Part shown: one piece after another, positions 8,525 through 17,139 of the stretch | How positions within the stretch are numbered: position 1 is the first letter of the stretch | Layout of the letters: every line of letters begins with the position of its first letter | Assembly (NCBI GenBank): GCA_015272195.1 | Contig: JACYMC010000187.1 | Span: forward strand, 1-45,464 | Source: Candidatus Sericytochromatia bacterium | Lineage (GTDB): Bacteria; Cyanobacteriota; Sericytochromatia; UBA7694 | Reading direction: 5' to 3' | DNA: 45,464 bases | Notes under the pieces: generated by a model | Database searches by the model: none | The model's input: the letters and a program-made list of their open reading frames with translations, nothing else | Told to the model about the DNA's origin: nothing | Position numbers and translations under genes: made by a program

Positions 8525-10933
8525 TCAGTGGGCTGTTTTTTTATCCTCATTCATTGCGGTGGTCAGGACCTCATCAAAATAGCGCACAAAATGAACCTTC
8601 AGACCCTCGCGTAGATAATCTGGCAAATCTTCAAAGTCGCGCTGGTTGGCTTTGGGCAGAATCAGCTCAGGCACTTTGACCCGCCGGGCGGCGATCACCT
8701 TTTCGCGCACCCCGCCAATGGGCAATACCTTGCCTGTCAGGGTCAGTTCGCCGGTCATGCCCAGCCGCCGCGCAATCGGCTGAGCGGTGGCCAGCGAGTA
8801 GAGCGCCAGGGCCATGGTAATGCCGGCTGAAGGGCCGTCTTTGGGCGTGGCGCCTTCGGGCACGTGCAGATGAATCTGGTGTTTGTCAAAAAAGGCCAGG
8901 GCTGCTTTGGCGGCTTTGTCCTGGCGCTGGCCGAGCATGGCGCGCACATAGGTATAGGCAATCTGGGCGGACTCTTTCATGACCTCACCCAGCTGCCCGG
9001 TCTGCTGAAAACTGCCGCTTTTGGCCGCCACCGCATTGGCCTCAATGTGCAGAATGGCACCGCCTAAAGCGGTCCAGGCCAGGCCTAGGGTGACACCGGG
9101 CAGCGCTGTTTCGTAAAGTTCCTGGGGCAAAAAGGGCGCTTTGCCCAGGTAGCTCTCCAGGTTGCGCACGGTGATTTTAAAGGGCCCCGCTTGTTTTTCG
9201 GCCCACTGCAGCGTGACTTTGCGCAGAAGCTTTTTGAGCTGGTTTTCGAGGTTGCGCACTCCCGCCTCGCGGGCATAGCGCTCGGCGATCTGCTGCAGGG
9301 CCCCGTCTGAGATCTGCACTTCGTCAGGTGCCAGGCCATGGGCTTCCAGCTGGCGGGGCAGCAGGTGGCGGCGGGCAATCTGGATTTTTTCCTGCTGAAT
9401 ATAGCCCGACAGGCGGATGATTTCCATGCGATCCAGCAGGGGCGCGGGAATGGTATCCAGCTGGTTGGCCGTGGTCACAAACATCACCCTGGAGAGATCA
9501 AAGCGCACGTCAAGGTAGTGGTCCAGAAACTGGGCGTTTTGCTCCGGGTCCAGCACCTCCAGCAGCGCTGAGGCCGGATCCCCCCGAAAGCCCACGCCAA
9601 TTTTGTCGATTTCATCCAGCATGATCAGGGGGTTGGCCGTGCCGGTACGCTTCAGGGCCTGAATCAGCTTGCCAGGCATGGCCCCGATGTAAGTACGGCG
9701 GTGCCCTTTGATTTCGGCTTCATCGCGCATGCCGCCGACCGAGAAGCGATAAAACTCGCGGTTCAGGGCTTCGGCAATTGAGCGGCCAATCGAGGTTTTG
9801 CCCACGCCCGGCGGCCCCACCAGACAGATGATCGAACCCGAGAGTTTGCCGCGCTTTTTGAGGGTGCTGATAAACTCCAGAATGCGCTCTTTGACGTCAT
9901 CCAGACCGTAGTGGTGCTGGTTGAGAATGCGCCGGGCCCGCCGCAGGTTGAGATTGTCGCGCGAATAGATGCCCCAGGGCAGCTCGGTCAAAGCGTCGAG
10001 ATAATTGCGGGTGACGTGATACTCCGGCGCGTGGGGGTCCATCTGTTGCAGCTTGTCGAGCTCTTCATGCACCACTTTGGCGGCCTCGTCGGAGAGCTGG
10101 CGTTCTTTAAGGCGGCTTTCAATTTTTTCAATTTCTGCAGCCTTGCCGTCTTTTTCGAGCCCCAGCTCCTGCTTGATCGCTTTGAGCTGCTCACGCAGAA
10201 AAAACTCTTTTTGCTGTTTGGAGACCTTTTCCTGAATCTGCTGCTGGATTTTTTCCTGCAGGCTCATCAGCTCCAGCTCTTCTTTGAGCAGCAGCAGCAC
10301 CTTTTCGGCCCGGGGAATCAGCGCAAAGGTCTCAAGCAGCTCCTGTAACTTGGCAGGCTCAGAGCCCAGCAGGGCGGCCACCACATCCATCAGCTCCAGC
10401 TGGTTGTCGGAGCTGAGCTGGGAGAGCATCATTTTGACCGGCTCCTGCATTAAGGGATTGCTGCGCATCAGGTCGCGCACATTGGCCATCATGGCCACGG
10501 TGTAGGGTTTGAGGGCGTTATCAGCGGGCAATTGCGGGTCATAATGATAGCGCACCTCCCAGCGGGGCAGGTGGCCCGGCAGGTTGCGCACGCGCGAAAA
10601 GCGCTGCAAACCACGCGCCAGCACCTGGATCACGTTCTCGTCGGGCTGCTGCATGCGGTAAAGCTTGAGGACCGTTCCCACCTCATAGAGCTCAGAAGCA
10701 AAGTAGTCTTCACTGTGGCGTTCTTTGATCAGCACAGCCCCCAGCAAGCGATCTTCGCTCTCCCAGACTTTTTTGATCAGCTCAACCGCTTTGGGACCTG
10801 AAAATGACAGTGGCAGCATCACATGGGGGAAAACAGGGCGGGGTTCGACGGGCAAAATATGCAGTTTATCGGGCAGAATTTCAGAGACGACGACCAGATC
10901 GCCGCCCCGTGCAGCAGGGGTGTTTACGTCCAT
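8525..10933 (-). CDS. lon: ATP-dependent Lon protease
   Basis: An 802-residue LonA-type AAA+ serine protease that degrades misfolded and regulatory proteins in the cytoplasm. The N-terminal LON substrate domain spans about 20-210. A coiled coil follows (210-300), with a long Gln/Lys/Glu-rich stretch. The AAA+ module has Walker A GPPGVGKT (373-380) and Walker B LIMLDEID (436-443). The protease domain has catalytic Ser702 in PKDGPSAG and Lys745 in REKVIAAR. The length is normal (E. coli 784). It is monocistronic, with a near-consensus promoter at 10969-10997 and AGGA before the ATG. The sequence shows no obvious heat-shock element. Confidence 0.98.
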   Translation of the reverse strand: MDVNTPAARGGDLVVVSEILPDKLHILPVEPRPVFPHVMLPLSFSGPKAVELIKKVWESEDRLLGAVLIKERHSEDYFASELYEVGTVLKLYRMQQPDENVIQVLARGLQRFSRVRNLPGHLPRWEVRYHYDPQLPADNALKPYTVAMMANVRDLMRSNPLMQEPVKMMLSQLSSDNQLELMDVVAALLGSEPAKLQELLETFALIPRAEKVLLLLKEELELMSLQEKIQQQIQEKVSKQQKEFFLREQLKAIKQELGLEKDGKAAEIEKIESRLKERQLSDEAAKVVHEELDKLQQMDPHAPEYHVTRNYLDALTELPWGIYSRDNLNLRRARRILNQHHYGLDDVKERILEFISTLKKRGKLSGSIICLVGPPGVGKTSIGRSIAEALNREFYRFSVGGMRDEAEIKGHRRTYIGAMPGKLIQALKRTGTANPLIMLDEIDKIGVGFRGDPASALLEVLDPEQNAQFLDHYLDVRFDLSRVMFVTTANQLDTIPAPLLDRMEIIRLSGYIQQEKIQIARRHLLPRQLEAHGLAPDEVQISDGALQQIAERYAREAGVRNLENQLKKLLRKVTLQWAEKQAGPFKITVRNLESYLGKAPFLPQELYETALPGVTLGLAWTALGGAILHIEANAVAAKSGSFQQTGQLGEVMKESAQIAYTYVRAMLGQRQDKAAKAALAFFDKHQIHLHVPEGATPKDGPSAGITMALALYSLATAQPIARRLGMTGELTLTGKVLPIGGVREKVIAARRVKVPELILPKANQRDFEDLPDYLREGLKVHFVRYFDEVLTTAMNEDKKTAH

Positions 10934-10968
10934 GTCTGTATCCTGTTTGATGTTAAAGATTTAAAAAT

Positions 10969-10997
10969 ATTTTAAAGGCTGCATATTTTTGTTTCAA
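10969..10997 (-). promoter_or_regulatory. promoter of lon
   Basis: On the minus strand TTGAAA (10997-10992), a 17-nt spacer and TAAAAT (10974-10969) make a good housekeeping promoter. It predicts a start near 10962 and a leader of about 28 nt. Confidence 0.72.
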
Positions 10998-11048
10998 GCA
11001 GATATCCTGTATGTGGCAATATAGGGATGTTTCAGAGATGGCCGCCGC

Positions 11049-11092
11049 TAAAAAAGAGCGGCTGGCTCTGATGTTGAAATTCAGAGCCAGCC
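11049..11092 (-). terminator. Rho-independent terminator of the eCIS-core/CHAP gene
   Basis: On the minus strand a perfect 12-bp stem (GGCTGGCTCTGA / TCAGAGCCAGCC, 9-nt loop) is followed by GCTCTTTTTT. It begins about 27 nt past the stop codon at 11119 and separates this gene from lon. Confidence 0.87.
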
Positions 11093-11118
11093 AGCGCCTG
11101 CCAGGAATAAAGGCTGTT

Positions 11119-12384
11119 TTAACCGTTGGGCAGAAAGACCCGGAAGCCACCATAGCGGCCATTGTTGTTCATGGTGATGCCCCAGGACTGGGCTCCGTCA
11201 CTGACGGCCTGGCCGTTAGGCCCAATGATTTCAATATGGCCGTGGCTATAGCCGTTGCTGGGATTGGCGGCCCGTCGGCTGGGGTCCGGGTTGCGATCCC
11301 AGACCACAATCGCCCCTGGGGGCAGTGAGCGCAGCTGGCTGCGGCTCACCGGCCGCATTTCGGTAAATTGATCCTGATAGCGAGTGGCCAGGGCGTCAGC
11401 GGCCATATAAGCTGAGCGCAGGTTATTGCCGTTTTCATCCCGGATATGAATGCCAATTCGATCGAGTGTCTGGCGCACGCCTTGCATGCAGAGACCGTGA
11501 GGGCTGCGTTCACGGGCGGTTTGCTGGGCTGATTCCCAGATGCGGCGGCCCAGATCGGTGGTGTCGGGCGGTGGGCCCGTGGGATTGACCGGATCGCTGT
11601 CAGGTAAACCTTCGGAGCGGGTGGGATCATAGAGGTCGATTTCACCATTCTGAGCCTGGCGCAGGGAGTCCATGCCGGTGGTGGCACGTTCCAGACCGGC
11701 TTCAAGTCCGGCAATGGCGGTGTCGGGATCGGCCAGCAAAGCGTCAAAGGCCTGCTGTAAACCGGCATGGGTATTCGGGCCATACAGACCGTCAATGCCA
11801 TGGGGGCTGCTGTTGGTACTGATATCAATGCCACTGGCCACAATAAACTGTTGCAGATCCAGAATATCCTGGGTGCCAATTTTGCCGCTCTGACTCATGC
11901 GATCGAGAGCGCCCAGCAGTTTCTGACCCACTTCGGACTGGGCCAGCTTGTCGCGCAGTTCAGGGTTTTGATTCAGCTGTTCCTGGTATTGCTGTAAAAA
12001 GCGGGCCAGGTTGCGGTTGACGTTACCGCGTTCAATTTCAAGGTAATTGATATTCTGGTTGGATCTGGTGTAAGTCGCGAGTTCGTTGTAAGGCGCTCTG
12101 ACGGCGGGGGGCGAATCCTGGCGGGCCCCAGCCCGGGCGGCACTGGCGCCTTCTGCCTGAAAAGGGCTGCTCACCGGATCAAAATCGGCAAAACCGACGG
12201 GATTGACATCGTTGGTGCTGCCGGTGGGTCTGACTGGATCCTGCTGCACAACATGGTTGGCTTCATGGGCGGCGATCTCAGGCCCTGGGTTGGCCTGGGT
12301 AAAGTGGACACTCTGGCCCGTTGTGTATGCTGCGGCCTGGTTTGTCTGAAAGCGAGGATCCGGACCGGGGGTTAAGTTGGGCAT
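11119..12384 (-). CDS. eCIS-core (DUF4157-like) / PG-binding-like / CHAP-like predicted cell-wall hydrolase
   Basis: A 421-residue protein without signal peptide. Residues 9-49 resemble a shortened DUF4157/eCIS-core module: DPRFQTNQAAAYTTGQ then AAHEANHVVQQ, with the HExxH set H40-E41-H44. This module is found on proteins linked to extracellular contractile injection systems. Residues 190-215 (HGIDGLYGPNTHAGLQQAF) look like a peptidoglycan-binding helix bundle. The C-terminal domain (295-420) looks like a CHAP amidase/endopeptidase, with candidate nucleophile Cys299 in HGLCMQGV and His383 in SHGHIEII. The ATG at 12384 has GAGG 9 nt upstream; a TTG at 12399 overlaps that box and is unlikely. 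The gene has its own terminator and is divergent from ggt. The role as a delivered peptidoglycan-cleaving effector is inferred; no injection-system gene is in the window. Confidence 0.7.
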   Translation of the reverse strand: MPNLTPGPDPRFQTNQAAAYTTGQSVHFTQANPGPEIAAHEANHVVQQDPVRPTGSTNDVNPVGFADFDPVSSPFQAEGASAARAGARQDSPPAVRAPYNELATYTRSNQNINYLEIERGNVNRNLARFLQQYQEQLNQNPELRDKLAQSEVGQKLLGALDRMSQSGKIGTQDILDLQQFIVASGIDISTNSSPHGIDGLYGPNTHAGLQQAFDALLADPDTAIAGLEAGLERATTGMDSLRQAQNGEIDLYDPTRSEGLPDSDPVNPTGPPPDTTDLGRRIWESAQQTARERSPHGLCMQGVRQTLDRIGIHIRDENGNNLRSAYMAADALATRYQDQFTEMRPVSRSQLRSLPPGAIVVWDRNPDPSRRAANPSNGYSHGHIEIIGPNGQAVSDGAQSWGITMNNNGRYGGFRVFLPNG

Positions 12385-12529
12385 GAAAAAGAACCTCAAT
12401 CACTGAATCTTACTGGGCTTATTGTACCCCTTTTGCAGCGTTTTTAATCAAACACTGCAGAAACTTTGGCTGGTTTATCCCTTCTTTTTGGGTTAAGCTG
12501 CCTGAAAGAAGCGTACTGGAGGACACCCC

Positions 12530-14278
12530 ATGCCCATTGCCGAAAAAATCCGCCGCCGCTTGCTGGTCAGTCTGAGTACAGCCCTGCTGGGCCTGCAGGC
12601 AACGGCCTTCTGGACCGCCGAGGCTGCGACCCTGGCCCCCACCCGCTACGGAGCAGGCGTGGTGGCCAGCGATCACCCGCTGGCCTCTGCCGCTGGCGCT
12701 GCCGTGCTCAAAAACGGCGGTAATGCTTTTGATGCCGCGATTGTGACTTCATTGATGCTCTCGGTGGTGCGTCCCCACAGCACGGGTATTGGGGGCGGTG
12801 GCTTTATGGTGCTGCGCGACAGCAAAGGCCGCGCCCGCGTGCTGGACTACCGCGAGACGGCTCCGGCCCGCGCTCACCGCGATATGTATCTCGACAGCCA
12901 GGGCCAGCCGCTGCCCGGTGCCAGTACCACGGGCTACAAAGCCATTGCCGTGCCGGGACTGCTGGCCGGTCTCGACACCATTCATCGTGCTTATGGTTCA
13001 CGGCCCCTGGCTGAACTGCTGCAGCCGGCGATTGATGCTGCTGAAAAGGGCTTTGCCGTGGATGCGCATCTGGCCCATGCCATGCAGGTTTTGCACCAGC
13101 GCGGGGCGCGTAACGATCTTAAAGCCCTGTTTTTTGAACAGGGTCAGCCCCGCCAGATTGGCGATCTGCAGCGCAACCCGCTGCTGGCCCAGACCCTCCG
13201 CACGGTGGCCCGTGAGGGCATCAAAGCATTTTATAGCGGGTCGGTGGCGCAAAAAATTGCCGCTGCCATGCAGGCCGAAGGGGGCCTGATCACGGCCGCT
13301 GATCTCAAGGCCTATCAGCCGACATGGCGTGAACCGCTCAAAGGCAGCTACCGCGGCCATGAGATTCTGACCATGCCGCCGCCCAGCTCTGGCGGCACGG
13401 CCCTGCTGACGGTGCTCAACCTGCTGGAGCCCTACGCTCTGGGCTGGAACAGCAGCGGTCACGGTTCTTCGCAGCATACACATCTGCTGGCAGAAGCCCT
13501 CAAGCACGCCTTTTCGGATCGTGCCCATTATCTGGGTGATCCTGGTTTTGTGGATGTGCCCACGGCCCGCCTGATTTCAAAGGCCCATGCCGCGGCCCTG
13601 CGCCCGCAGCTGCTGGCTGCACAGTGGCAAACCCTGAGCCGGGAGCAATACGGTCTCAAGTGGCTGGAGGCCTTTGAAAAACCGCTGGCGGCCCCGCTCA
13701 GCGATGGCGGCACGACCCATTTTGCGGTCATGGATCGCCTGGGCAACGTGGTCTCAGCGACCGAAACCATCAACACCTATTTTGGTTCCCAGGTGGTGAT
13801 TCCCGGCACGGGGCTGGTGATGAACAATGAAATGGATGACTTCTCCAAAAGCCCTGGCGTGCCCAACGCTTTCGGGCTGATTGGGACTGAAGCCAACGCC
13901 ATTGCGCCAGGCAAAAAGCCCCTCAGCAGCATGACGCCGACGATTGTGCTCAAAGACGGTCAGCCCCTGCTGGCGGTCGGGGCCTCCGGCGGGCCGCGCA
14001 TTATTACGGGCACGCTGCAAACCCTGATGAACGTGATTGACTTTGGTATGAACGTCAATGAAGCGGTTTCGGCCCCGCGCATTCACCACCAGTGGGTGCC
14101 CGAAACCCTCTATATCGAACGTGAAATGCCCCAGGATGTGCGCGAGGCGCTACAGCGCAGAGGCCACGTGCTCTCGCTGGGTGAGGCCGAGAGTGCCGTG
14201 CAGGCGGTGATGTTCCGTGAGGGAGTTTTCAGCGGGGCCTCGGATCCGCGTAAGGGGGGCCAGCCGTCAGGCTATTAA
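12530..14278 (+). CDS. ggt: periplasmic gamma-glutamyltransferase
   Basis: A 582-residue Ntn hydrolase that cleaves the gamma-glutamyl bond of glutathione and related compounds. A Sec signal peptide occupies about 1-32 (cleavage after AEA). The large subunit includes the PHSTGIGGGGF loop and YRETAP. The autoprocessing site is the GGTTHFAV block with predicted nucleophile Thr395, which becomes the N-terminus of the small subunit. Substrate-site blocks YFGSQV, NNEMDDFS and PLSSMTPT follow. The length is typical (E. coli 580). A TGGAGG box lies 7-8 nt before the start. The gene ends convergently with the phosphotransferase, sharing three bases. With the Nit amidase and GST genes it hints at active thiol-tripeptide metabolism. 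Confidence 0.96.
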   Translation: MPIAEKIRRRLLVSLSTALLGLQATAFWTAEAATLAPTRYGAGVVASDHPLASAAGAAVLKNGGNAFDAAIVTSLMLSVVRPHSTGIGGGGFMVLRDSKGRARVLDYRETAPARAHRDMYLDSQGQPLPGASTTGYKAIAVPGLLAGLDTIHRAYGSRPLAELLQPAIDAAEKGFAVDAHLAHAMQVLHQRGARNDLKALFFEQGQPRQIGDLQRNPLLAQTLRTVAREGIKAFYSGSVAQKIAAAMQAEGGLITAADLKAYQPTWREPLKGSYRGHEILTMPPPSSGGTALLTVLNLLEPYALGWNSSGHGSSQHTHLLAEALKHAFSDRAHYLGDPGFVDVPTARLISKAHAAALRPQLLAAQWQTLSREQYGLKWLEAFEKPLAAPLSDGGTTHFAVMDRLGNVVSATETINTYFGSQVVIPGTGLVMNNEMDDFSKSPGVPNAFGLIGTEANAIAPGKKPLSSMTPTIVLKDGQPLLAVGASGGPRIITGTLQTLMNVIDFGMNVNEAVSAPRIHHQWVPETLYIEREMPQDVREALQRRGHVLSLGEAESAVQAVMFREGVFSGASDPRKGGQPSGY

Positions 14279-15219
14279 AGCCCGCTGTCAGTCGCCAATT
14301 GATCCAGCGCGGCCAGCCGCTGCAGCATATCAGCGGTACGGCGGTCAGCCGTGGAGTCTGGCATCTCATGTGGGGCCAGGTGAATCAGGGCCTCCAGGGC
14401 CGAGTGCAGCATGTAGCAGAGCAGTCGGGCCATCAGATCCTGCTGATCAAAGCGATCATAGGCCTGCTGAGTCAGGCCGATGGCTTCTGACCACAATGGC
14501 AAGGGCAGATACAATACCAGCGCTGCCGGGTCATAGGCCCAGTCGCCGCAGCCCAGGGTGGCCCAGTCTACCACGCCGCGCAGCGCTTGCCCGTCCACCA
14601 GCAGATTGGCGCCTTTGGCATCTCCGTGCAGCACAAAGGCCGTTTCGGGGCAGTGAGGGCAGAGCTTCTGGTAGCGCGCCTGGGCGCGCTCAAAGGCTTG
14701 CCGGTGGGCCGGGTGTTTCCAGCGGGTCGGATCTGCACGCAAAATCACCGAGTCAGCCAGAAAGGCCTGCCAGCTGGCAAACCCCGTGCCCTGCTCCCAG
14801 TGCAGCGGGCCGTAGCCGCAAGCAGGCTGTAACAGTGGAGCGGCTGCCTGAAAATCGGCCCAGCGCTGCAGGATCTGCGGCAGCAGCTGCCCTTGCTGTG
14901 CCGGTGGCAGGCTGCTCAGCGGTTGGCCCGGCAAACGGCTCTGAATGCTCCAGTAAAAGCCGTCTTGCTGCCCCTGCTGCAAAGTGTGAGGCAGGGGCAG
15001 CCAGTGGCGCAGCCAGCGCTCGGCCTGCCAGCACTTTAAAATCTGCTCCGGGCTGCGGGCCACCCGCAGCACCCAGGTCCGCTGCTGCCAGTCAAAGCCA
15101 AACACACGCGTATGACTGCCGCTGGCCAGCCAGTGCAGGCCGCTGACGGGGGCGTCCAGCATCTGCGCCAGAAAGGCGGCGGTGCTGGCGGGCTGTTGAA
15201 AACAATCGGTGGCATGCAT
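14275..15219 (-). CDS. aminoglycoside/choline phosphotransferase-like kinase
   Basis: A 314-residue protein with the APH (kinase-like) fold. The catalytic loop reads VLHGDAKGANLLV and is followed by VVDWATLG, giving the HGDxxxxN and metal-binding D of the family. The N-lobe residues (GSHTRVFGF, WVLRVARSPEQ) match the nucleotide-binding half. Related enzymes phosphorylate small molecules such as homoserine, choline, fructosamine or antibiotics; nothing here fixes the substrate, and resistance should not be assumed. The start at 15219 was chosen because the upstream in-frame region to 15531 runs antisense through exbB and shows no domain. It is divergent from exbB and convergent with ggt. Confidence 0.78.
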   Translation of the reverse strand: MHATDCFQQPASTAAFLAQMLDAPVSGLHWLASGSHTRVFGFDWQQRTWVLRVARSPEQILKCWQAERWLRHWLPLPHTLQQGQQDGFYWSIQSRLPGQPLSSLPPAQQGQLLPQILQRWADFQAAAPLLQPACGYGPLHWEQGTGFASWQAFLADSVILRADPTRWKHPAHRQAFERAQARYQKLCPHCPETAFVLHGDAKGANLLVDGQALRGVVDWATLGCGDWAYDPAALVLYLPLPLWSEAIGLTQQAYDRFDQQDLMARLLCYMLHSALEALIHLAPHEMPDSTADRRTADMLQRLAALDQLATDSGL

Positions 15220-15243
15220 CTTTACAGCATATACCCAATCCCT

Positions 15244-15272
15244 TTCACCCTGAAGCCCAAACACGGTAGAAT
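15244..15272 (+). promoter_or_regulatory. candidate promoter of exbB-trmD operon
   Basis: TTCACC (15244-15249), 17 nt, TAGAAT (15267-15272). This gives a predicted start near 15279 and a 38-nt leader. The -35 is a 4/6 match. Confidence 0.45.
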
Positions 15273-15316
15273 GAGCCAGCACAAGAGCATCAAGACAAGA
15301 CACCGAGGCAATACAC

Positions 15317-15907
15317 ATGGTCGATCTGGCAAGCGCGCTGGCCAATATTCTGCATCTGGTTGAGGCCGGCGGCGGGTTTATTATTCCGCTGTTTATTGCG
15401 TCTGCCATTACCGGCGCCATTCTGCTCGAGCAGACCTGGTACAGCCTGCTGGCGGGCCGCCGGCTCAAAAAACTGCTGATCGATACCCAGACCTGGCAGC
15501 AGCCCGGCGGCATGGACATGGTTTCGCGCATGCTGCAGAGCCTGCGTCAGAATGCCAAAGCAGCTGAAAGTCTGCAAAAGCAGGATATGGAACTGGTATA
15601 CAGCCATTTTGAGCGCCGCATCAGCTGGCTCAATACCCTGGCGGCGATTGCGCCCATGCTGGGCCTGCTGGGCACGGTCGCAGGCATGATCCGCATCTTT
15701 GCGGTGGTCTCGGCAGGCGATATCAAAAACCCGCTGGCCAGTCTGTCGGGCGGGATTTCAGAAGCCCTTTTTGCGACCGGTGGCGGACTGATTGTGGCGA
15801 TTGTGGCCGCGCTGGGCTACCATTACCTCAACGCCCGCCATGAGGCCCACGGCCAGGAACTGGCCCGCTGGTACGAAAGTCACCGCCATCAGCTCAGAAT
15901 GCAATGA
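15317..15907 (+). CDS. exbB: MotA/TolQ/ExbB-family proton channel protein
   Basis: A 196-residue inner-membrane protein with three predicted transmembrane helices (about 20-38, 105-128, 148-170). The second and third helices show the conserved ExbB/TolQ pattern: LAAIAPMLGLLGTVAGMI and the SGGISEALFATGGGL segment. Such proteins form the proton-conducting pentamer that energises outer-membrane transport or envelope integrity, together with an ExbD/TolR partner. No exbD/tolR or tonB follows; instead trmD overlaps the stop codon by 4 nt (ATGA). The partner must be encoded elsewhere. TolQ or MotA-like roles cannot be excluded. Confidence 0.85.
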   Translation: MVDLASALANILHLVEAGGGFIIPLFIASAITGAILLEQTWYSLLAGRRLKKLLIDTQTWQQPGGMDMVSRMLQSLRQNAKAAESLQKQDMELVYSHFERRISWLNTLAAIAPMLGLLGTVAGMIRIFAVVSAGDIKNPLASLSGGISEALFATGGGLIVAIVAALGYHYLNARHEAHGQELARWYESHRHQLRMQ

Positions 15908-16620
15908 AGGTTGAGATTGCCACCCTTTTTCCCGATTTTTTCAGTGGCCCGCTGCAAAGCAGTATTCTGAGACGGGCCCAGCAGCAACAGCTGCTGCAGG
16001 TCAATCTGCACAATATCCGCGATTATACCCACGACAAGCACCGCACGGCTGACGACCGCCCGTTTGGGGGTGGGCCGGGTATGCTGCTCAAGCCTGAGCC
16101 GGTCTTTGAGTGTGTCGAAGCCTTGCAGCCTGAGCCCGGCACGCCGGTGATTCTGGCTTCACCCCGCGCGCCGCTGTTTACCCAGCGCGATGCCATTGAG
16201 CTGAGTGCCTATAACCGCCTGATCTTTGTCTGTGGCCATTATGAGGGCATTGATGAGCGTGTGCAGCAGCACCTTTGTACCCATGTCTATTCGATTGGTT
16301 CTTATGTGCTGACTGGCGGCGAACTGGCTACTCTTGTCATGCTCGACGCCACCGTGCGCATGATTCCCGGTGTGGTGGGCAAGGCTGACTCCGTCAGCCA
16401 GGATTCTTTTATGGACGGTTTGCTGGATTGCCCCCACTACACCCGTCCGGCAGAATACCGCGGCTGGCCGGTGCCAGACGTGTTGCTGGGGGGGCATCAC
16501 GCTGAGATCGAACGCTGGCGTCATCAGCAAAAGCTCAGAGCCACCCGACAATGGCGGCCTGATCTGTGGCAAAATTACCCTGTCAGTCCCCAGGACGAGC
16601 AATTGCTGGAGGAAGAATGA
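15904..16620 (+). CDS. trmD: tRNA (guanine37-N1)-methyltransferase
   Basis: A 238-residue SPOUT-class knotted methyltransferase that uses S-adenosylmethionine to methylate G37 of tRNAs and so prevent frameshifting. Family blocks: PFGGGPGMLLKPEPV, ILASPRAPLF, VCGHYEGIDERV, SIGSYVLTGGELA (knot and cofactor site), RMIPGVVGKADS, and DCPHYTRPAEYRGWPVPDVLLGGHH. The length is standard. It usually sits with rpsP-khpA-rimM-rplS; here it overlaps exbB by 4 nt, and rpsP-khpA lies 21 kb downstream. It is followed by a lipoprotein gene with an ATGATG junction. Confidence 0.97.
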   Translation: MKVEIATLFPDFFSGPLQSSILRRAQQQQLLQVNLHNIRDYTHDKHRTADDRPFGGGPGMLLKPEPVFECVEALQPEPGTPVILASPRAPLFTQRDAIELSAYNRLIFVCGHYEGIDERVQQHLCTHVYSIGSYVLTGGELATLVMLDATVRMIPGVVGKADSVSQDSFMDGLLDCPHYTRPAEYRGWPVPDVLLGGHHAEIERWRHQQKLRATRQWRPDLWQNYPVSPQDEQLLEEE

Positions 16621-17123
16621 TGAAAAAATCACCTTTTTTGCGCCAGGCCTTGCTGATCAGCTTTTTTCTGTTTGGCCTGCAGGCCTGTGCGGCCCGCCCT
16701 GACGCGCGGCCAGAGAACTGGGCCAGCGTGACGGCCCTGAATCAGAGTGCCAGCCAGTTTATCCAGTCCCTGTTTCAGCAGGATATTGAAGCCGTTATCA
16801 AGCATTCTGAATTGCCTTTTTACTTTAATCATCAGGCTATTTTGAGCACAGAAGCAGAGTGGCGCGATACCCTTCGCCAGTTGCGTCTGGCCACACAGCC
16901 GACCGAAGTCCGCATTCTGGCGCTGGAGCCTTATGTGCCCGCGCGTCTGGAGCGCGAAAAAACAGAACTCTGGTTGCGGCTGCTTAAAAACCAGTTTGAT
17001 ACCCAGGCTTACCTGATGGCCAGACTGCAGGTGCTGCCCGGCAATGGCAGACCCGCTTTTCAGGAAGAAGTCCTGCTGCTGCTGGACCCTGTCAGCACAC
17101 GGGTCGTCGGCTTTGCCTACTGA
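16620..17123 (+). CDS. small lipoprotein of unknown function
   Basis: A 167-residue predicted lipoprotein. The N-terminus MKKSPFLRQALLISF is followed by the lipobox GLQAC with Cys23 as the lipidation site. The mature part is a small alpha/beta domain (ASQFIQSLFQQDIEAVIKHS, then beta-rich segments ending EEVLLLLDPVSTRVVGFAY). The overall pattern is reminiscent of NTF2-like/SnoaL domains, but I cannot assign a family. The ATGs at 16617 and 16620 are adjacent; 16620 gives the better 7-nt spacing from GGAGG. It is translationally coupled to trmD and followed 16 nt later by the helicase gene. Confidence 0.65.
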   Translation: MKKSPFLRQALLISFFLFGLQACAARPDARPENWASVTALNQSASQFIQSLFQQDIEAVIKHSELPFYFNHQAILSTEAEWRDTLRQLRLATQPTEVRILALEPYVPARLEREKTELWLRLLKNQFDTQAYLMARLQVLPGNGRPAFQEEVLLLLDPVSTRVVGFAY

Positions 17124-17139
17124 GCGCAGCGTCTGAGCC

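Noticed and set aside
15220-15531. An N-terminal extension of the phosphotransferase
   Set aside because: It runs antisense to exbB and carries no recognisable domain; the divergent start at 15219 is consistent with a 314-residue kinase-fold protein.
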